DNA of 64,000 nucleotides from CAWDYA01 sp963806495 (GTDB taxonomy: Bacteria > Acidobacteriota > Polarisedimenticolia > JACPZX01 > DASXTC01). The notes beneath the pieces were generated by a model. The model was given only the letters and a program-made list of their open reading frames with translations. It was not told the DNA's origin and did not search any database. The position numbers and the translations under genes are program-made. Below are positions 1-8,993 of the stretch, one piece after another (the stretch's first letter is position 1; each line of letters starts with the position of its first letter). The DNA is taken from assembly GCA_963806495.1 (NCBI GenBank), contig CAWDYA010000009.1:310001-374000 (forward strand), given 5' to 3'.

Positions 1-675
1 GGCCTCGTCCGCGCGGAGCCGGTGGCCGTGGCTCCGACCGGCCCGGAGCTCGAGGCGGCGATCCGTGGCGCCGCGGACACCCTCACAACGCGTCACGCCG
101 GACGCTCTCCCTCGGACATCGCCGGGCTGACGCCGGCGCGCGAGCTGTACCGGGCGTTCGGCATCGACCCGACCCGGACGCGACCGTCATCGGAGGCGCT
201 GCTGCGGCGCGTCCTGCAGGGCAAGCCGTTTCCGCGGATCAGCAACGCCGTGGATCTGTGCAATCTCTGCGCGCTGCTGTTTCTCCTGCCGATCGGCCTC
301 TACGATCGGACGAAGATCGACGGCCCCGTGACTCTGCGGCGCGGCGGCGAAGGCGAGTCGTATCCGGGGATCCGCAAGGACGACGTGCATCTCACCGGAC
401 GGCCGGTGCTCTCCGACCGGACGGGCCCGTTCGGCAATCCCACCTCCGATTCCGCGCGCACGGCGATACGCGACACGACCCGCTCGATCTGGATGGTGAT
501 CTTCGCGCCCGCCTCCTATCCCCCCGACCGGCTCTCGACCCACGTCCGGGAGGCGTGCGATCTGGCCGGCGCGCCATCTGGCGCCACCGGAAGGGCCGCC
601 AGGGACGGACGGTTTCCTCCACCCCGACGCCTGACCGGGGGCCGTCACCCGCGCGGTGGCGATCTTTGCCCATGA
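1..675 (+). CDS. B3/B4 (PheT-like tRNA-binding) domain protein, 5' truncated
   Basis: The reading frame is open from base 1, so the true start lies upstream of the window; the GTG at 22 is only the first in-frame start inside it. The central part (GLTPARELYRAFGIDPTRT, then FPRISNAVDLCNLCAL and SYPGIRKDDVHLTGRPVLSD) matches the stand-alone B3/B4 domain family related to the editing/structural domain of the phenylalanyl-tRNA synthetase beta chain. Such proteins are thought to bind tRNA or an aminoacyl group, but the role is unproven. After about base 570 the in-frame sequence becomes Arg/Pro-rich and unconvincing. Reading one base later from 569 gives a plausible tail (GTDGFLHPDA) ending at 634, so a one-base frame error near 570 is likely. 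The domain call is firm; the C-terminus is not. Confidence 0.7.
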   Translation, partial: GLVRAEPVAVAPTGPELEAAIRGAADTLTTRHAGRSPSDIAGLTPARELYRAFGIDPTRTRPSSEALLRRVLQGKPFPRISNAVDLCNLCALLFLLPIGLYDRTKIDGPVTLRRGGEGESYPGIRKDDVHLTGRPVLSDRTGPFGNPTSDSARTAIRDTTRSIWMVIFAPASYPPDRLSTHVREACDLAGAPSGATGRAARDGRFPPPRRLTGGRHPRGGDLCP

Positions 676-702
676 CGCGCACCGACCCTATATTCGCGTC
701 CC

Positions 703-1188
703 ATGGTCCTCGAGTACCGGATCCCGAAGCATCAGGTCCCGGCGGAGATATCGCTGGCGGGACGGGCGTCGCTGCGCGCGCGTCTGTTCGTGGGTGAGCT
801 GGCGCAGAGCCATATGGGGGCCGAGCGGCCCAGCGACGTGCTGAATGGCGGGCTCCGCTTCGTGCCGGCGCTCGACGACGCCAACGGCGCCCTCATACTG
901 CTGAACGTCGACGCCATCATGGTGGTCTCGGTGGAGGCCTCATGGGAGTTTCGCCCCGACGAGGAGCGCCTGGAGGATCTCGCCGCCGGCGAGGCGGTCG
1001 TCTCCCGGATCGAATTCTCGCTCGACGACGGCACGGTCCTCCGCGGGACCGTCACCTACCTGCTCCCCGAGTCGAACCGGAGACTGCAGGACTTCATGAA
1101 CGGCAACGATCGGTTCGTCATCGTACGACAGGACGCCCAGGCGCATCTCGTCAACAAGCGGCGTATCGCGCGCGTCAGTCCGCTCTAG
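703..1188 (+). CDS. Hypothetical protein with two similar beta-rich halves, next to pilT
   Basis: A 161-residue protein without signal peptide or membrane segment. Residues about 20-80 (LRARLFVGELAQ...RPSDVLNGGLRFVPAL, ending VDAIMVVSVE) and about 100-158 (SRIEFSLDDGTVLRGTVTYL, ending KRRIARVSP) share the same pattern. Each half has a short beta pair, a D-x-L/M-N segment, a hydrophobic strand and a closing I-x-x-V strand, suggesting an internal duplication of a small barrel-like module. It resembles, from memory, DUF6812-type domains, but I would not assign a function. It ends 17 bases before the pilT start, so the two genes are probably co-transcribed and it may act with the pilus-retraction ATPase. 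Confidence 0.75.
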   Translation: MVLEYRIPKHQVPAEISLAGRASLRARLFVGELAQSHMGAERPSDVLNGGLRFVPALDDANGALILLNVDAIMVVSVEASWEFRPDEERLEDLAAGEAVVSRIEFSLDDGTVLRGTVTYLLPESNRRLQDFMNGNDRFVIVRQDAQAHLVNKRRIARVSPL

Positions 1189-1205
1189 CACAGAGGTCGT
1201 CATCC

Positions 1206-2648
1206 GTGGCACGCATCGATCGATTCATCAAGCCGCTGCACCAGCTCGGAGCCGAGCGTCTGATCATGGCGGCGGGCGAGAAGGTCCGCCTGGCGGCGGG
1301 CGGGGCCATGCGCCCCCTGACCACCGAGGCGGCCACCCTCGAGCAGATCGAGGGGTTCGTGTCCGAGATCACGCCGGCCGGCGCGGCCGGCGGGACGTTC
1401 GAGTACGCCTCGCCGACCGGGACGGTCACGGTGCAGGTGACGCGGGACGGGGGCGGCCTCGTGGTCGAGATCGCCCCGGCGGCTTCACGCGCGGTCGCCG
1501 ATACCACCCCCACGCCGACCGCGGTGTCGCCCGGCGTCGCGCCATCCGGCGGCCTCGAAGCCCTGCTGAAGCGGCTGGTCGAGAGCAAGGCGTCCGATCT
1601 GCACATCTCCACCGGCAATCCCCCGCTCATCCGCAAGGACGGGGAGATCGTCCCCCTCGACGGATGCGGCCCGCTGACCGCCGAGCAGGCCCATGAGCTG
1701 CTGATGGGGATCACGCCGCCGCGCTTTCGCGAATTGTACGAGTCGACCCATGACGCCGATTTCGCCCACGAGATCCCCGGACTCGCCCGGTTCCGCTGCA
1801 ACCTGTTCCGCGACCGGCTGGGCCCCGGCGGCGTGTTCCGCGTCATCGCCTCGAGGATCCCCACGGCGGCGGAGCTGGGGATCCCGGCGCATGTCCTGGA
1901 GCTGTGCAACCTGCCCAAGGGGCTGGTGCTGGTGACCGGCCCGACCGGATCGGGCAAGTCCACGACGCTGGCCGCGATGATCGACCACATCAACACCACG
2001 CGCTCCGTCCACATCATCACGATCGAGGACCCGGTGGAGTTCGTGCACCCGAACCGCAGGTGTCTGATCAACCAGCGTGAGGTCGGCACGCACACCGCCG
2101 CCTTCAAGGTCGCGTTGCGCGCCGCGCTGCGCGAGGACCCCGACATCGTGCTCGTGGGCGAGATGCGCGATCTGGAGACGGTCGCCATCGCCATCGAGAC
2201 GGCGGAGACGGGCCACCTCGTGTTCGGAACGCTCCATACCAGCACGGCCGCTTCCACGGTGGATCGGGTCATCGACCAGTTCCCCACCGACCGCCAGGCG
2301 CAGGTGCGTGTGATGCTCTCGGAGTCGCTCAAGGGCGTCCTGAGCCAGACCCTGCTCAGGAAGATCGGCGGGGGGCGTGTGGCGGCGCTGGAGATCCTGA
2401 TGGTCAACAACGCCGTGAGCAATCTGATCCGCGAGGGCAAGACCTTCCAGATCCCCTCCATCATGCAGGCCGGCAAGGGCGCCGGCATGGTCTGTCTCAA
2501 CGACGCCATCGTCGACCTCGTGAAGCGCAAGCTGGTGGAGCCGTCCGAGGCGCTGGCAAAGACCGTGCAAAGGACCGAGCTGGCCGCCGCCCTGGCGCGC
2601 GCCGGGTTCGACACCGCGAAGGGCTCCGCGGCCGCCGCCGGGGCCTGA
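1206..2648 (+). CDS. pilT: Type IV pilus retraction ATPase PilT with extra N-terminal domain
   Basis: The product is a cytoplasmic hexameric secretion ATPase that powers pilus retraction and twitching. The start is taken as GTG 1206, just after the upstream gene; open frame further upstream overlaps that gene. From about residue 120 the protein is a standard PilT: a PAS-like N2 domain (SKASDLHISTGNPPLIRKDG), Walker A GPTGSGKS at about residues 245-252, the Asp-box region ITIEDPVEFVH, Walker B DIVLVGEMRD and His box HLVFGTLHTSTAASTVDR. The first roughly 110 residues form an additional domain (GAERLIMAAGEKVRLAAGG) not found in E. coli-type PilT. This resembles PilB/GspE-type N-terminal adaptor modules, so it may be regulatory. 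No pilB or pilC lies in the window. Family assignment is secure. Confidence 0.93.
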   Translation: MARIDRFIKPLHQLGAERLIMAAGEKVRLAAGGAMRPLTTEAATLEQIEGFVSEITPAGAAGGTFEYASPTGTVTVQVTRDGGGLVVEIAPAASRAVADTTPTPTAVSPGVAPSGGLEALLKRLVESKASDLHISTGNPPLIRKDGEIVPLDGCGPLTAEQAHELLMGITPPRFRELYESTHDADFAHEIPGLARFRCNLFRDRLGPGGVFRVIASRIPTAAELGIPAHVLELCNLPKGLVLVTGPTGSGKSTTLAAMIDHINTTRSVHIITIEDPVEFVHPNRRCLINQREVGTHTAAFKVALRAALREDPDIVLVGEMRDLETVAIAIETAETGHLVFGTLHTSTAASTVDRVIDQFPTDRQAQVRVMLSESLKGVLSQTLLRKIGGGRVAALEILMVNNAVSNLIREGKTFQIPSIMQAGKGAGMVCLNDAIVDLVKRKLVEPSEALAKTVQRTELAAALARAGFDTAKGSAAAAGA

Positions 2649-2684
2649 ACTCCCCCCATTCCGCGTTGTCCCTTCTTTCCCGCC

Positions 2685-2713
2685 TTGACATCGATCCGCC
2701 CGGTGCGCATACT
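2685..2713 (+). promoter_or_regulatory. Sigma-70-type promoter of the GntR/ABC operon
   Basis: A perfect -35 box TTGACA (2685-2690) is followed by a 17-base spacer and the -10 box CATACT (2708-2713, four of six consensus bases). The predicted transcription start is near 2720, about 50 bases before the repressor start codon. The -10 box lies inside the left arm of the palindrome at 2705-2740, the expected layout for autorepression. Confidence 0.75.
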
Positions 2714-2740
2714 GTCCTATGACAGTAGGACAGTATGCGC
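2705..2740. promoter_or_regulatory. Perfect 15-bp inverted repeat, probable GntR operator
   Basis: The left arm GCGCATACTGTCCTA (2705-2719) and right arm TAGGACAGTATGCGC (2726-2740) are exact reverse complements separated by TGACAG. The palindrome covers the -10 element and the predicted start of transcription of the downstream GntR gene. YtrA-subfamily GntR regulators characteristically bind palindromes in their own promoter, so autoregulation of the repressor/ABC operon is the natural reading. Confidence 0.8.
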
Positions 2741-2771
2741 CGGCACCCGCCGGCGAGCAGGAGGACTCAGG

Positions 2772-3179
2772 GTGCATCTGAAGCTCGACCCGGCCAGCGC
2801 CGTTCCGATCTACGCACAGGTGGTGGAGCAGGTGCGATCCCTGGTCGCCTCCCGTGCGCTGCGGCCCGGCGACCAGCTCCCCTCGGTGCGCGAGCTGGCC
2901 GCCGCTCTGAGGGTCAACCGCAACACGGCGGCAAAGGCATACCAGATGCTCGAGTCGGACGGCGTGGTGGAGACGCGGCAGGGTCAGGGGTGCTACATCG
3001 CGAACGGTGCGCCGCGCTGGTCGCGGGACGAACGGTACCGGCGTCTGGAGTCGATGCTGGACAGAGCGCTCGTCGAGGCGACGCATCTGGAGATCCCGTT
3101 CGAGGAGCTGCCCGACCTGCTGGCCGGACGGATACGGTCGTTCGAGGGCGCCGCGCAACGCCCGGCGCGTCGCAAGTGA
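2772..3179 (+). CDS. GntR family (YtrA-type) transcriptional regulator
   Basis: The start is GTG 2772, preceded by AGGAGG nine bases upstream. The 135-residue protein has the classic GntR winged helix-turn-helix in its first 75 residues (VPIYAQVVEQVRSLVASRAL, then GDQLPSVRELAAALRVNRNT, then KAYQMLESDGVVETRQGQGC). A short C-terminal helical tail of about 50 residues replaces any large ligand-binding domain. This architecture and the gene order (regulator, ABC ATPase, ABC-2 permease) define the YtrA subfamily, which controls ABC exporters often linked to cell-envelope or antibiotic stress. It probably represses its own operon through the palindrome at 2705-2740. The inducer is unknown. Confidence 0.9.
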   Translation: MHLKLDPASAVPIYAQVVEQVRSLVASRALRPGDQLPSVRELAAALRVNRNTAAKAYQMLESDGVVETRQGQGCYIANGAPRWSRDERYRRLESMLDRALVEATHLEIPFEELPDLLAGRIRSFEGAAQRPARRK

Positions 3180-3193
3180 AGGGAGGCGGGAGA

Positions 3194-4099
3194 ATGGAGT
3201 CGGCGGCGATCGAGATCGAACGGTTCACCAAGCGGTTCGGCCGCAACGTGGCGGTCGAGGATCTGACGCTGTCGGTCCCCCGCGGCTCGGTGTTCGGGCT
3301 GCTGGGGCAGAACGGCGCCGGCAAGTCCACGACGATCCGGACGCTGCTCAATCTGCTGCAGCCGACTGCGGGACGCCTCACCGTGCTGGGGCATGACTCG
3401 ATCGCCGGGTCGGTGGCGGTCCGCCAGCGCGTCGGCTACCTCCCCGAGCAGCCGAACTATTACCCGTGGATGACGGTGGACGAGGTGCTGGGCTTCAACG
3501 CCGCCTTCTACGATCGGTGGGATGCCACCCTCGCGGCGGATCTGATGGCACGGCTGGAGCTGCCGCGCGACCGGAAGCTGAGGTCGCTCTCGCGCGGGAT
3601 GCAGGCCAAGGTGGGACTGATGCTGGCCCTCGGATCGCGGCCCGACCTGCTGATCCTGGACGACCCGACATCGGGACTGGACGCCGTCGTCCGGCACGAG
3701 TTTCTCGAGGCGATGATCGCCAACGTCCAGGCGGAAGGCGGCACCGTCTTCTTCTCGACCCATCTGCTTCACGAGATGGAGCGGATCGCCGACGAGGTGG
3801 CGATCCTTCACGAGGGGCGGCTGGTGGTGCGCGACACCCTGGAGCGGCTCAAGGCCCGGAGCCGCAGGCTGCGCGCCGTCTTCCCGGGCGTGGTGCCCGA
3901 GCGGCTCGACCTGCCCGGGCTGCTGCGTGTCGAGCGCAACGCGCACCATGCGACCCTCACCGTAACCGGGTTCGACGAGTCGACGCGGGCAGCGCTGCTG
4001 CAGACGGGAGCCGAGTCGGTCGAGGTGCTCGACCTGTCGCTCGAGGAGATCTTCGTCGAGACGGTGAAAGGAGGCGGACCGCATGCCCAGGATCGCTAG
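3194..4099 (+). CDS. ABC transporter ATP-binding protein (YtrB-like)
   Basis: A 301-residue cytoplasmic nucleotide-binding subunit starting at ATG 3194, 14 bases after the GntR stop, with a GGAGGCGGGAGA leader. Walker A GQNGAGKST is at residues 38-46, the Q-loop region follows in GYLPEQPNYYP, the signature is LSRGM, and Walker B LLILDDPTSGLD is followed by the switch His in FFSTHLLHEME. The last roughly 70 residues form a C-terminal extension typical of drug/lantibiotic-type ABC-2 ATPases. It ends 17 bases inside the following permease gene, so the two are translationally coupled. With the GntR regulator it forms an export module whose substrate is not indicated. Confidence 0.93.
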   Translation: MESAAIEIERFTKRFGRNVAVEDLTLSVPRGSVFGLLGQNGAGKSTTIRTLLNLLQPTAGRLTVLGHDSIAGSVAVRQRVGYLPEQPNYYPWMTVDEVLGFNAAFYDRWDATLAADLMARLELPRDRKLRSLSRGMQAKVGLMLALGSRPDLLILDDPTSGLDAVVRHEFLEAMIANVQAEGGTVFFSTHLLHEMERIADEVAILHEGRLVVRDTLERLKARSRRLRAVFPGVVPERLDLPGLLRVERNAHHATLTVTGFDESTRAALLQTGAESVEVLDLSLEEIFVETVKGGGPHAQDR

Positions 4100-6028
4100 A
4101 GCGCTCGTGTGGAAAGAGTGGAGGGAGCAGCGCCTCGTGGTGCTGGCCGGGCTCGGGCTGACCCTCGCCATGCCGCTCTTCCTGGCCGCAGGGCTGCTCG
4201 CCATGCGTGCGCGAGGCTCGACCCGTCCGGGCTGGCAGGGACAGGGATGCCCGTGTTCGTGCTGGGGCTCGTCTGGCCGCTGTTCGCCGCCGCCTGCGGC
4301 GCCAACGACCATCGCCAACGAGATCGGCGACAGGACTATCGGGTTTCTGCTATCGCGTCCCGTCTCCCGCGGGCGAGTGTGGCTGTTGAAGGTGGCGACC
4401 GGCGCGTTCGCCCTGGCTCGTTCATGGCCGGTTCCATCGTCTTTCTGGCGACATTCCGCGCGCTAGCGAGCTACCGGATCGAAGATGCGTCATCGTCGAG
4501 GGAGTTGCTCCTCAACGCCCTGGGAGGGCTCGCGGTCGCCATGGTCGTGTATCCCGCCGCCGTCTTCTTCTCCACCTTCATCGGCAGGGCCATGACGGCC
4601 GCGGCCGCGGGGCTGGCCGCTGCCTTGTGCCTGATGGCCGGCATCGTGATCGTCTGGTCGCAGATGGACCTGCAGCCGCGTCTGGCGCCGGCGCTTCTCG
4701 CCGCAGAGGGTCTGCTCGGCAGCACTCTCTTTCTCTGGCGTCGTTTCATGTCTTCTCACGCGGGGAGATGCTGCGCGGCGCGGCGCGCGGCGCCGCATAG
4801 CGGCCGGCCTGCTTGATTACGTGGCGGGGGGGCTGGCTCTGGTCGGTGTCCCGATGATCTACGCCCAGTTGCGCCTCGGACCCGGCACGGCGGTCCTGAG
4901 CAGCCCGCAGGTGAGCCCGGACGGAGCTGCGATCGCGGTCACGGCGTCCACCCTCGAAGGCAACTCACCCCAGGTCTGGCTGGTTCACGCGGACGGGAGC
5001 GGCTCGATCGACTCGCCGCCCGGCTGTCGTACGGCCCCGTCTTCTCTCCCGATGGCAGGAACGTGGCCTATCTATCCTCGCGCGGGCCGCTCGGCCTGCA
5101 ATCCGCCCGGGGGAGCCTTCACATCGTCGGGACCGACGGGAGCGGCGATCGTGTCCTGATCGAGGATCTGGGCGACATCGATTTCAGCCCGCTGTACGAC
5201 ATGCTGCGAGCGGGAATCCTCTTCTCACCCGACGGCGCGACGGTGGCGATGAAGGCGGGGGGCGTTCTCTACGCGGTCCCCCTGTCGGGCGGCCCGCCGG
5301 TCGTCATTCACCTGGCGGGCACGCCGCTCGAGCGGGCGCGCCTCACCGGCTGGAGGCCCGATGGAAGCGAGATCATCCTGGTGGCAACCGCCTGGGGTGA
5401 GAGCGCGGAGACCACCGTGGCGGCCTGCGACCCGCGGATGGGAAGCGTGCGAACGGTCTACAGCGCCGCCACCGACCCGTGGATGCTTCTCCAGGACAAC
5501 GATCGGGGGCACTACAACGGGATCGACCACCTTCCCGTCATCATTCAGAATCCCGGTCCGGGGGACACGTCGATGTCCAGCCTCGTCCTGCTCGATCTGT
5601 CCGACGGCTCGACCCGGACGATCGCGGACCAGATCCGCGGCGTGACCGAGATCTCCCCGGATGGCGACCGGCTCGCCTACGGAGACTCCTCCGAGCTGCG
5701 TATCGTCGACTTGAAGAACATGAGGACCCGGACGATCGGCCGTATCGAGGCGACGGCATCGAGGATCCTGCTCTCCCCGTCCGCCGGCCGGGTGATGGTC
5801 CAGCAGAGAGGCCACGATGGCAGACCGCTGCCTCTCGCCGTCTTCGACCCGACGGGCCCTCCGACGGAACTGCCCGAAGGATGGTCGATCCCGATCGGCT
5901 GGTCGGGCCGCAACCGTGTCATCGTCGGCCACGACGACCCGAGCGGCTTCATCCGGCGTCTGGCGCTGGCCGACGCCGCCACCGGAACGTTGCGCGAGAT
6001 CTACCCCGGCACCGGGCTGATACAATGA
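4083..6028 (+). pseudogene. ABC-2 permease with C-terminal beta-propeller, broken by at least five frame shifts
   Basis: Start ATG 4083 overlaps the ATPase gene. Read across frames, the sequence gives VWKEWREQRLVVLAGLGLTL, then (near 4230) GMPVFVLGLVWPLFAAACGA, then (near 4300) TIANEIGDRTIGFLLSRPVS, then (near 4420) MAGSIVFLATFRA and further helices. The frame changes again near 4770 to GLLDYVAGGLALVGVPMIYA and near 5015 to FSPDGRNVAYLSSRGPL, which stays open to 6028. The first roughly 250 residues form six or seven hydrophobic helices of an ABC-2 permease with the typical EIGDRTIGFLLSRPVSR loop. The rest is a TolB/WD40-like propeller with repeated SPDG blades (VSPDGAAIAVTA, FSPDGATVAMKAG, ISPDGDRLAYGDS). 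No stop interrupts any segment between shifts, so assembly indels are as likely as true decay. Confidence 0.72.
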
Positions 6029-6070
6029 ACCTCCCGGCGGAACGGACCGCCCCGCTGCCCGGAGGTGCCC

Positions 6071-7417
6071 GTGTCACGATGGCTCGCGTCGTCCCTTCTT
6101 CTGCTTCTGGCCGTCGCGCCAACGCCGGCCGCGGCTCCCGACACGCCCCCGTCTGAGGCTCCCAACCCGGCCGTGGCGCGGATCGTGGCCGCCGTCGACG
6201 ACCAGAGGCTCCTGTCAACCGTCGAGACGCTGGCCGGGTTCGGCACGCGCAACCTCTACTCCGCCACCGACTCGAAGACCCGCGGCACGGGCGCCGCGCG
6301 CGCCTGGCTTGCCGAACGGATGCGCACCATCTCGCCGCGGATGCAGGTGACCCTCGACAGGCACCGTCTCGCGGCTCAGGGGGGACGGATCGAGAAGCCG
6401 GTCGACCTCGTGAACGTGGTGGGTGTGCTGCCCGGCACGTCGAGCCGCCGCATCATCGTCTCGGGCCACTACGATTCGGTGGCCAAGGGGCCGGACGGGA
6501 AGTTCCACTGGGACCAGGGGGATTTGCCCGCGCCCGGCGCCAACGACGACGCTTCGGGGGTCGCCGCCGTGCTCGAGATGGCCCGCGTGGTGGCCGACGC
6601 GCCGCTGGAGGCGACCGTCGTGTTCATCGCCTTCGACGGCGAGGAGGAAGGGCTGATCGGATCCAGCCTGTATGCGTCACGCGCGGCGCGGACCCACGAG
6701 CCAATCGTCGCCGTGCTCAACAACGACATCATCGGCAACGAGGAAGGTGGCTCGGGCCGCGTCGACAACACCGCGGTGAACGTCTATTCGAACGGCCCGC
6801 ACGAGTCGGCCTCACGCGAGCTGGCGCGTTACGTGGAGTGGGTGGGCGAGATGTTCGTCCCGGTGATGGACGTGCGGCCGGTCTTCCGTTACGACCGGTT
6901 CGGCCGGGGCGGCAATCACACCCCGTTCGACCAGCACGGGTTCGCGGCCGTGCGCATGACGGTCACCGAGGAGAACTACGACCGGCAGCACGACGTGCGC
7001 GACTCGGTCGAGGGGGTGTCGGCACGCTATCTGGGTCGGGTGGCCCGCGTCGACGCCGCGGCGCTCGCTTCATTGGCGATGGCTCCCCCCACGCCGGTGG
7101 TGACCGACGACAAGGGCCGGCCGATGCTCGACCGCGGGGAGTCCGGCTACGATGCGCGGCTGAAGTGGGAGATGCCCGAGACGCCGGCCGACCTGGCCGG
7201 GTTCGAGGTGCTGATGCGCGACACCGCGGCGCCCCGGTGGCAGAAGTCCTGGTTCGTGCCGTCCGACGCGCGTGAGCACACGCTGCAAGGCGTGCTGGTA
7301 GACACCGTGACGCTCGGGGTGCGGGCCGTGGATCGCGACGGGAACAGGAGCCTCGCGGGCGTCTACAGCTACCCGCAACGCGAGGTCAGGGAGTACCAGG
7401 TCGTCGGGGAGGAGTGA
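6071..7417 (+). CDS. Exported M28 family zinc aminopeptidase
   Basis: The start is GTG 6071, placed five bases after GGAGG; the in-frame GTG at 6065 overlaps that site and is unlikely. Residues 1-20 form a signal peptide (RWLASSLLLLLAVAPTPAAA). The M28 di-zinc site is complete by family pattern: H133 and nearby D135 in SGHYDSV, D159 in GANDDASG, E192 in DGEEEGLIGS, D219 in LNNDIIGN and H283 in GGNHTPFDQHG. A fibronectin-like module follows from about residue 340 (ARLKWEMPETPADLAGFEVL). The protein should act in the periplasm or outside the cell on peptides. A TACAAT element at 6021-6026 is a possible -10. Its 3' end overlaps the convergent FG-GAP gene by 32 bases. Confidence 0.92.
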   Translation: MSRWLASSLLLLLAVAPTPAAAPDTPPSEAPNPAVARIVAAVDDQRLLSTVETLAGFGTRNLYSATDSKTRGTGAARAWLAERMRTISPRMQVTLDRHRLAAQGGRIEKPVDLVNVVGVLPGTSSRRIIVSGHYDSVAKGPDGKFHWDQGDLPAPGANDDASGVAAVLEMARVVADAPLEATVVFIAFDGEEEGLIGSSLYASRAARTHEPIVAVLNNDIIGNEEGGSGRVDNTAVNVYSNGPHESASRELARYVEWVGEMFVPVMDVRPVFRYDRFGRGGNHTPFDQHGFAAVRMTVTEENYDRQHDVRDSVEGVSARYLGRVARVDAAALASLAMAPPTPVVTDDKGRPMLDRGESGYDARLKWEMPETPADLAGFEVLMRDTAAPRWQKSWFVPSDAREHTLQGVLVDTVTLGVRAVDRDGNRSLAGVYSYPQREVREYQVVGEE

Positions 7418-8993
7418 CCACCACCATCCGTCCCCTGCCCTGCACCCCGCGGGCGTCGAGGATCAGCTCGGGGCGGCCGTCACCGTCGAGGTCGAGTAGC
7501 CGTATCGGGCCGAACCCGGCGCCGGGGCGCCTCAGCCGCGGGGTCTTCGGGGCCTCGTCGCCGAGATCGAACTCCATGTCGCCCCAGTCCGTTCCACCGG
7601 AGCTTCCGTCGGGCCACGGCAGCGCAACGCCGGGATCCTGCGTCACGAGATTCCTGCCGCGCGAGGCATCCGGATCGCCGCGAAATATCCTCATCCCCCC
7701 GCCGGCATGGAGGATCAGATCCGGCGCGCCGTCATTATCGAAATCCCGGCCGTAGCCGAGGACGCTCCGGTCGGCCTCCTCGACGTCGAACGCCGTCGTC
7801 CGCGGCGAGCGTTTGAACGAACCGTCCGGCTCCCTCAGGTACGCGTCCAGGACCACCCGGTCGTCCTTGATCCCCTTCCAGTATCCGAGGACGAGGTCGT
7901 CCCGACCATCGCCATCGACGTCGGCCGCCGCCGGGTGGATCGTCTGCCACAGGTTCGCCCGGGACTCTACCTGGAGCGCCGGGGCGCTTCCGAGACGGCT
8001 TCGAATCCGGTGCGTCGAGAAAGAACAGACGCAGCTTCTTCTCGGCGAAGAAGCTCAGCTTGTGCGCCGGCCGTGTGGTCACCACCAGGACGGGGCGCCC
8101 GTCCAGCAGCAGACAGGCCGCCTCGAGCACCCGCTCCTGCCCGGGCAGGCGGGACCATCTTTCGGCGACCCTCTCGTCCCGTGGAGCGAGCGGATCGAAT
8201 CAGGAGCGTGCCGAGACGCTGCGAATCCTTCCAGCCTTGTCGCGGCGGCGAAGAGCGGCCGGCCGCTGGAAGCGACGCCGAGGAAGACCACCAGCGGGCT
8301 CGTGAGCGTGAGCGCGGTGTCGTCACGCGTGGCGCTCACGGGCAGCGGAATGTCGGCTACGCGCGTCAAATCGCCGTTATCAGGTGCGAGGCCGAAGAAC
8401 GACACCCCGCCGAGATGATGGGCGGGCGGCAGGAGTCTCCCGCCGGCGAGATCGCGTGCAGCCGCGTCGCTGCGCCCCGTCCCGCCGAGATCCGGATCAC
8501 GCATCAACGTCTCGAGACGGCCGTCCGCGCCGGCCCCGAAACGCACCACACCGACCTCGCCGGGACGCACGAGGAGCAGTTCGTCCGTTCCATCGCCGTC
8601 GAGATCGGCGCACATCAGGGCCGTCGCGTCCGACGGCAGGGAGGCGGCCACCTTGTCGAGCGCCCCGTTCGCGTAGCCGACCCGATAGAGCATCGTCGGT
8701 GGCGGCGGCGCCGTATCCTGGGAAGACGGTTTGCATCCGTCCGACGGGGTCTGCCGTCCTTCCGGTGCCGCAACGAGAGCGAAGATCTCCCGGCGTCCAT
8801 CCTTCAGCCGCGGCGCAGCCCACGCGACGAGCGTCCCCGGCAGCACCGCCTCCACGACGGCCGCACCCCCGGCTGCCGTGCGTTGCACACCGGGCTCCGG
8901 AGGCGGCTCGTCGGCCGCGGGGACCGGCCCTGTGAATCCCGGCGCCAGAGCCAATCCGCAGATCGACAACACGATGCGTCGCCGGAGGCTCAT
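7386..8993 (-). CDS. Exported FG-GAP/VCBS repeat protein B, frameshifted
   Basis: Starts at ATG 8993, overlapping the stop of the upstream FG-GAP gene as ATGA. A signal peptide (LRRRIVLSICGLALAPGFTG) is followed by beta-propeller blades with Ca-binding motifs such as CADLDGDGTDELLLVRPG, DVDGDGRDDLVLGYW, DFDNDGAPDLILH and DLDGDGRPELILD. The gene changes frame at least twice, near 8160-8185 (into LEAACLLLDGRPVLVVTTRP) and near 7990 (into ALQVESRANLWQTIHPAAAD), each time continuing the same fold. About 535 residues result if repaired. FG-GAP propellers bind ligands or partner proteins at the cell surface; the target is unknown. It is the last gene of the methyltransferase/FG-GAP operon. Confidence 0.75.

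Noticed and set aside
1175..3158. Long minus-strand open frames across pilT and the GntR gene
   Set aside because: They are shadows of convincingly coding plus-strand genes with intact family motifs.
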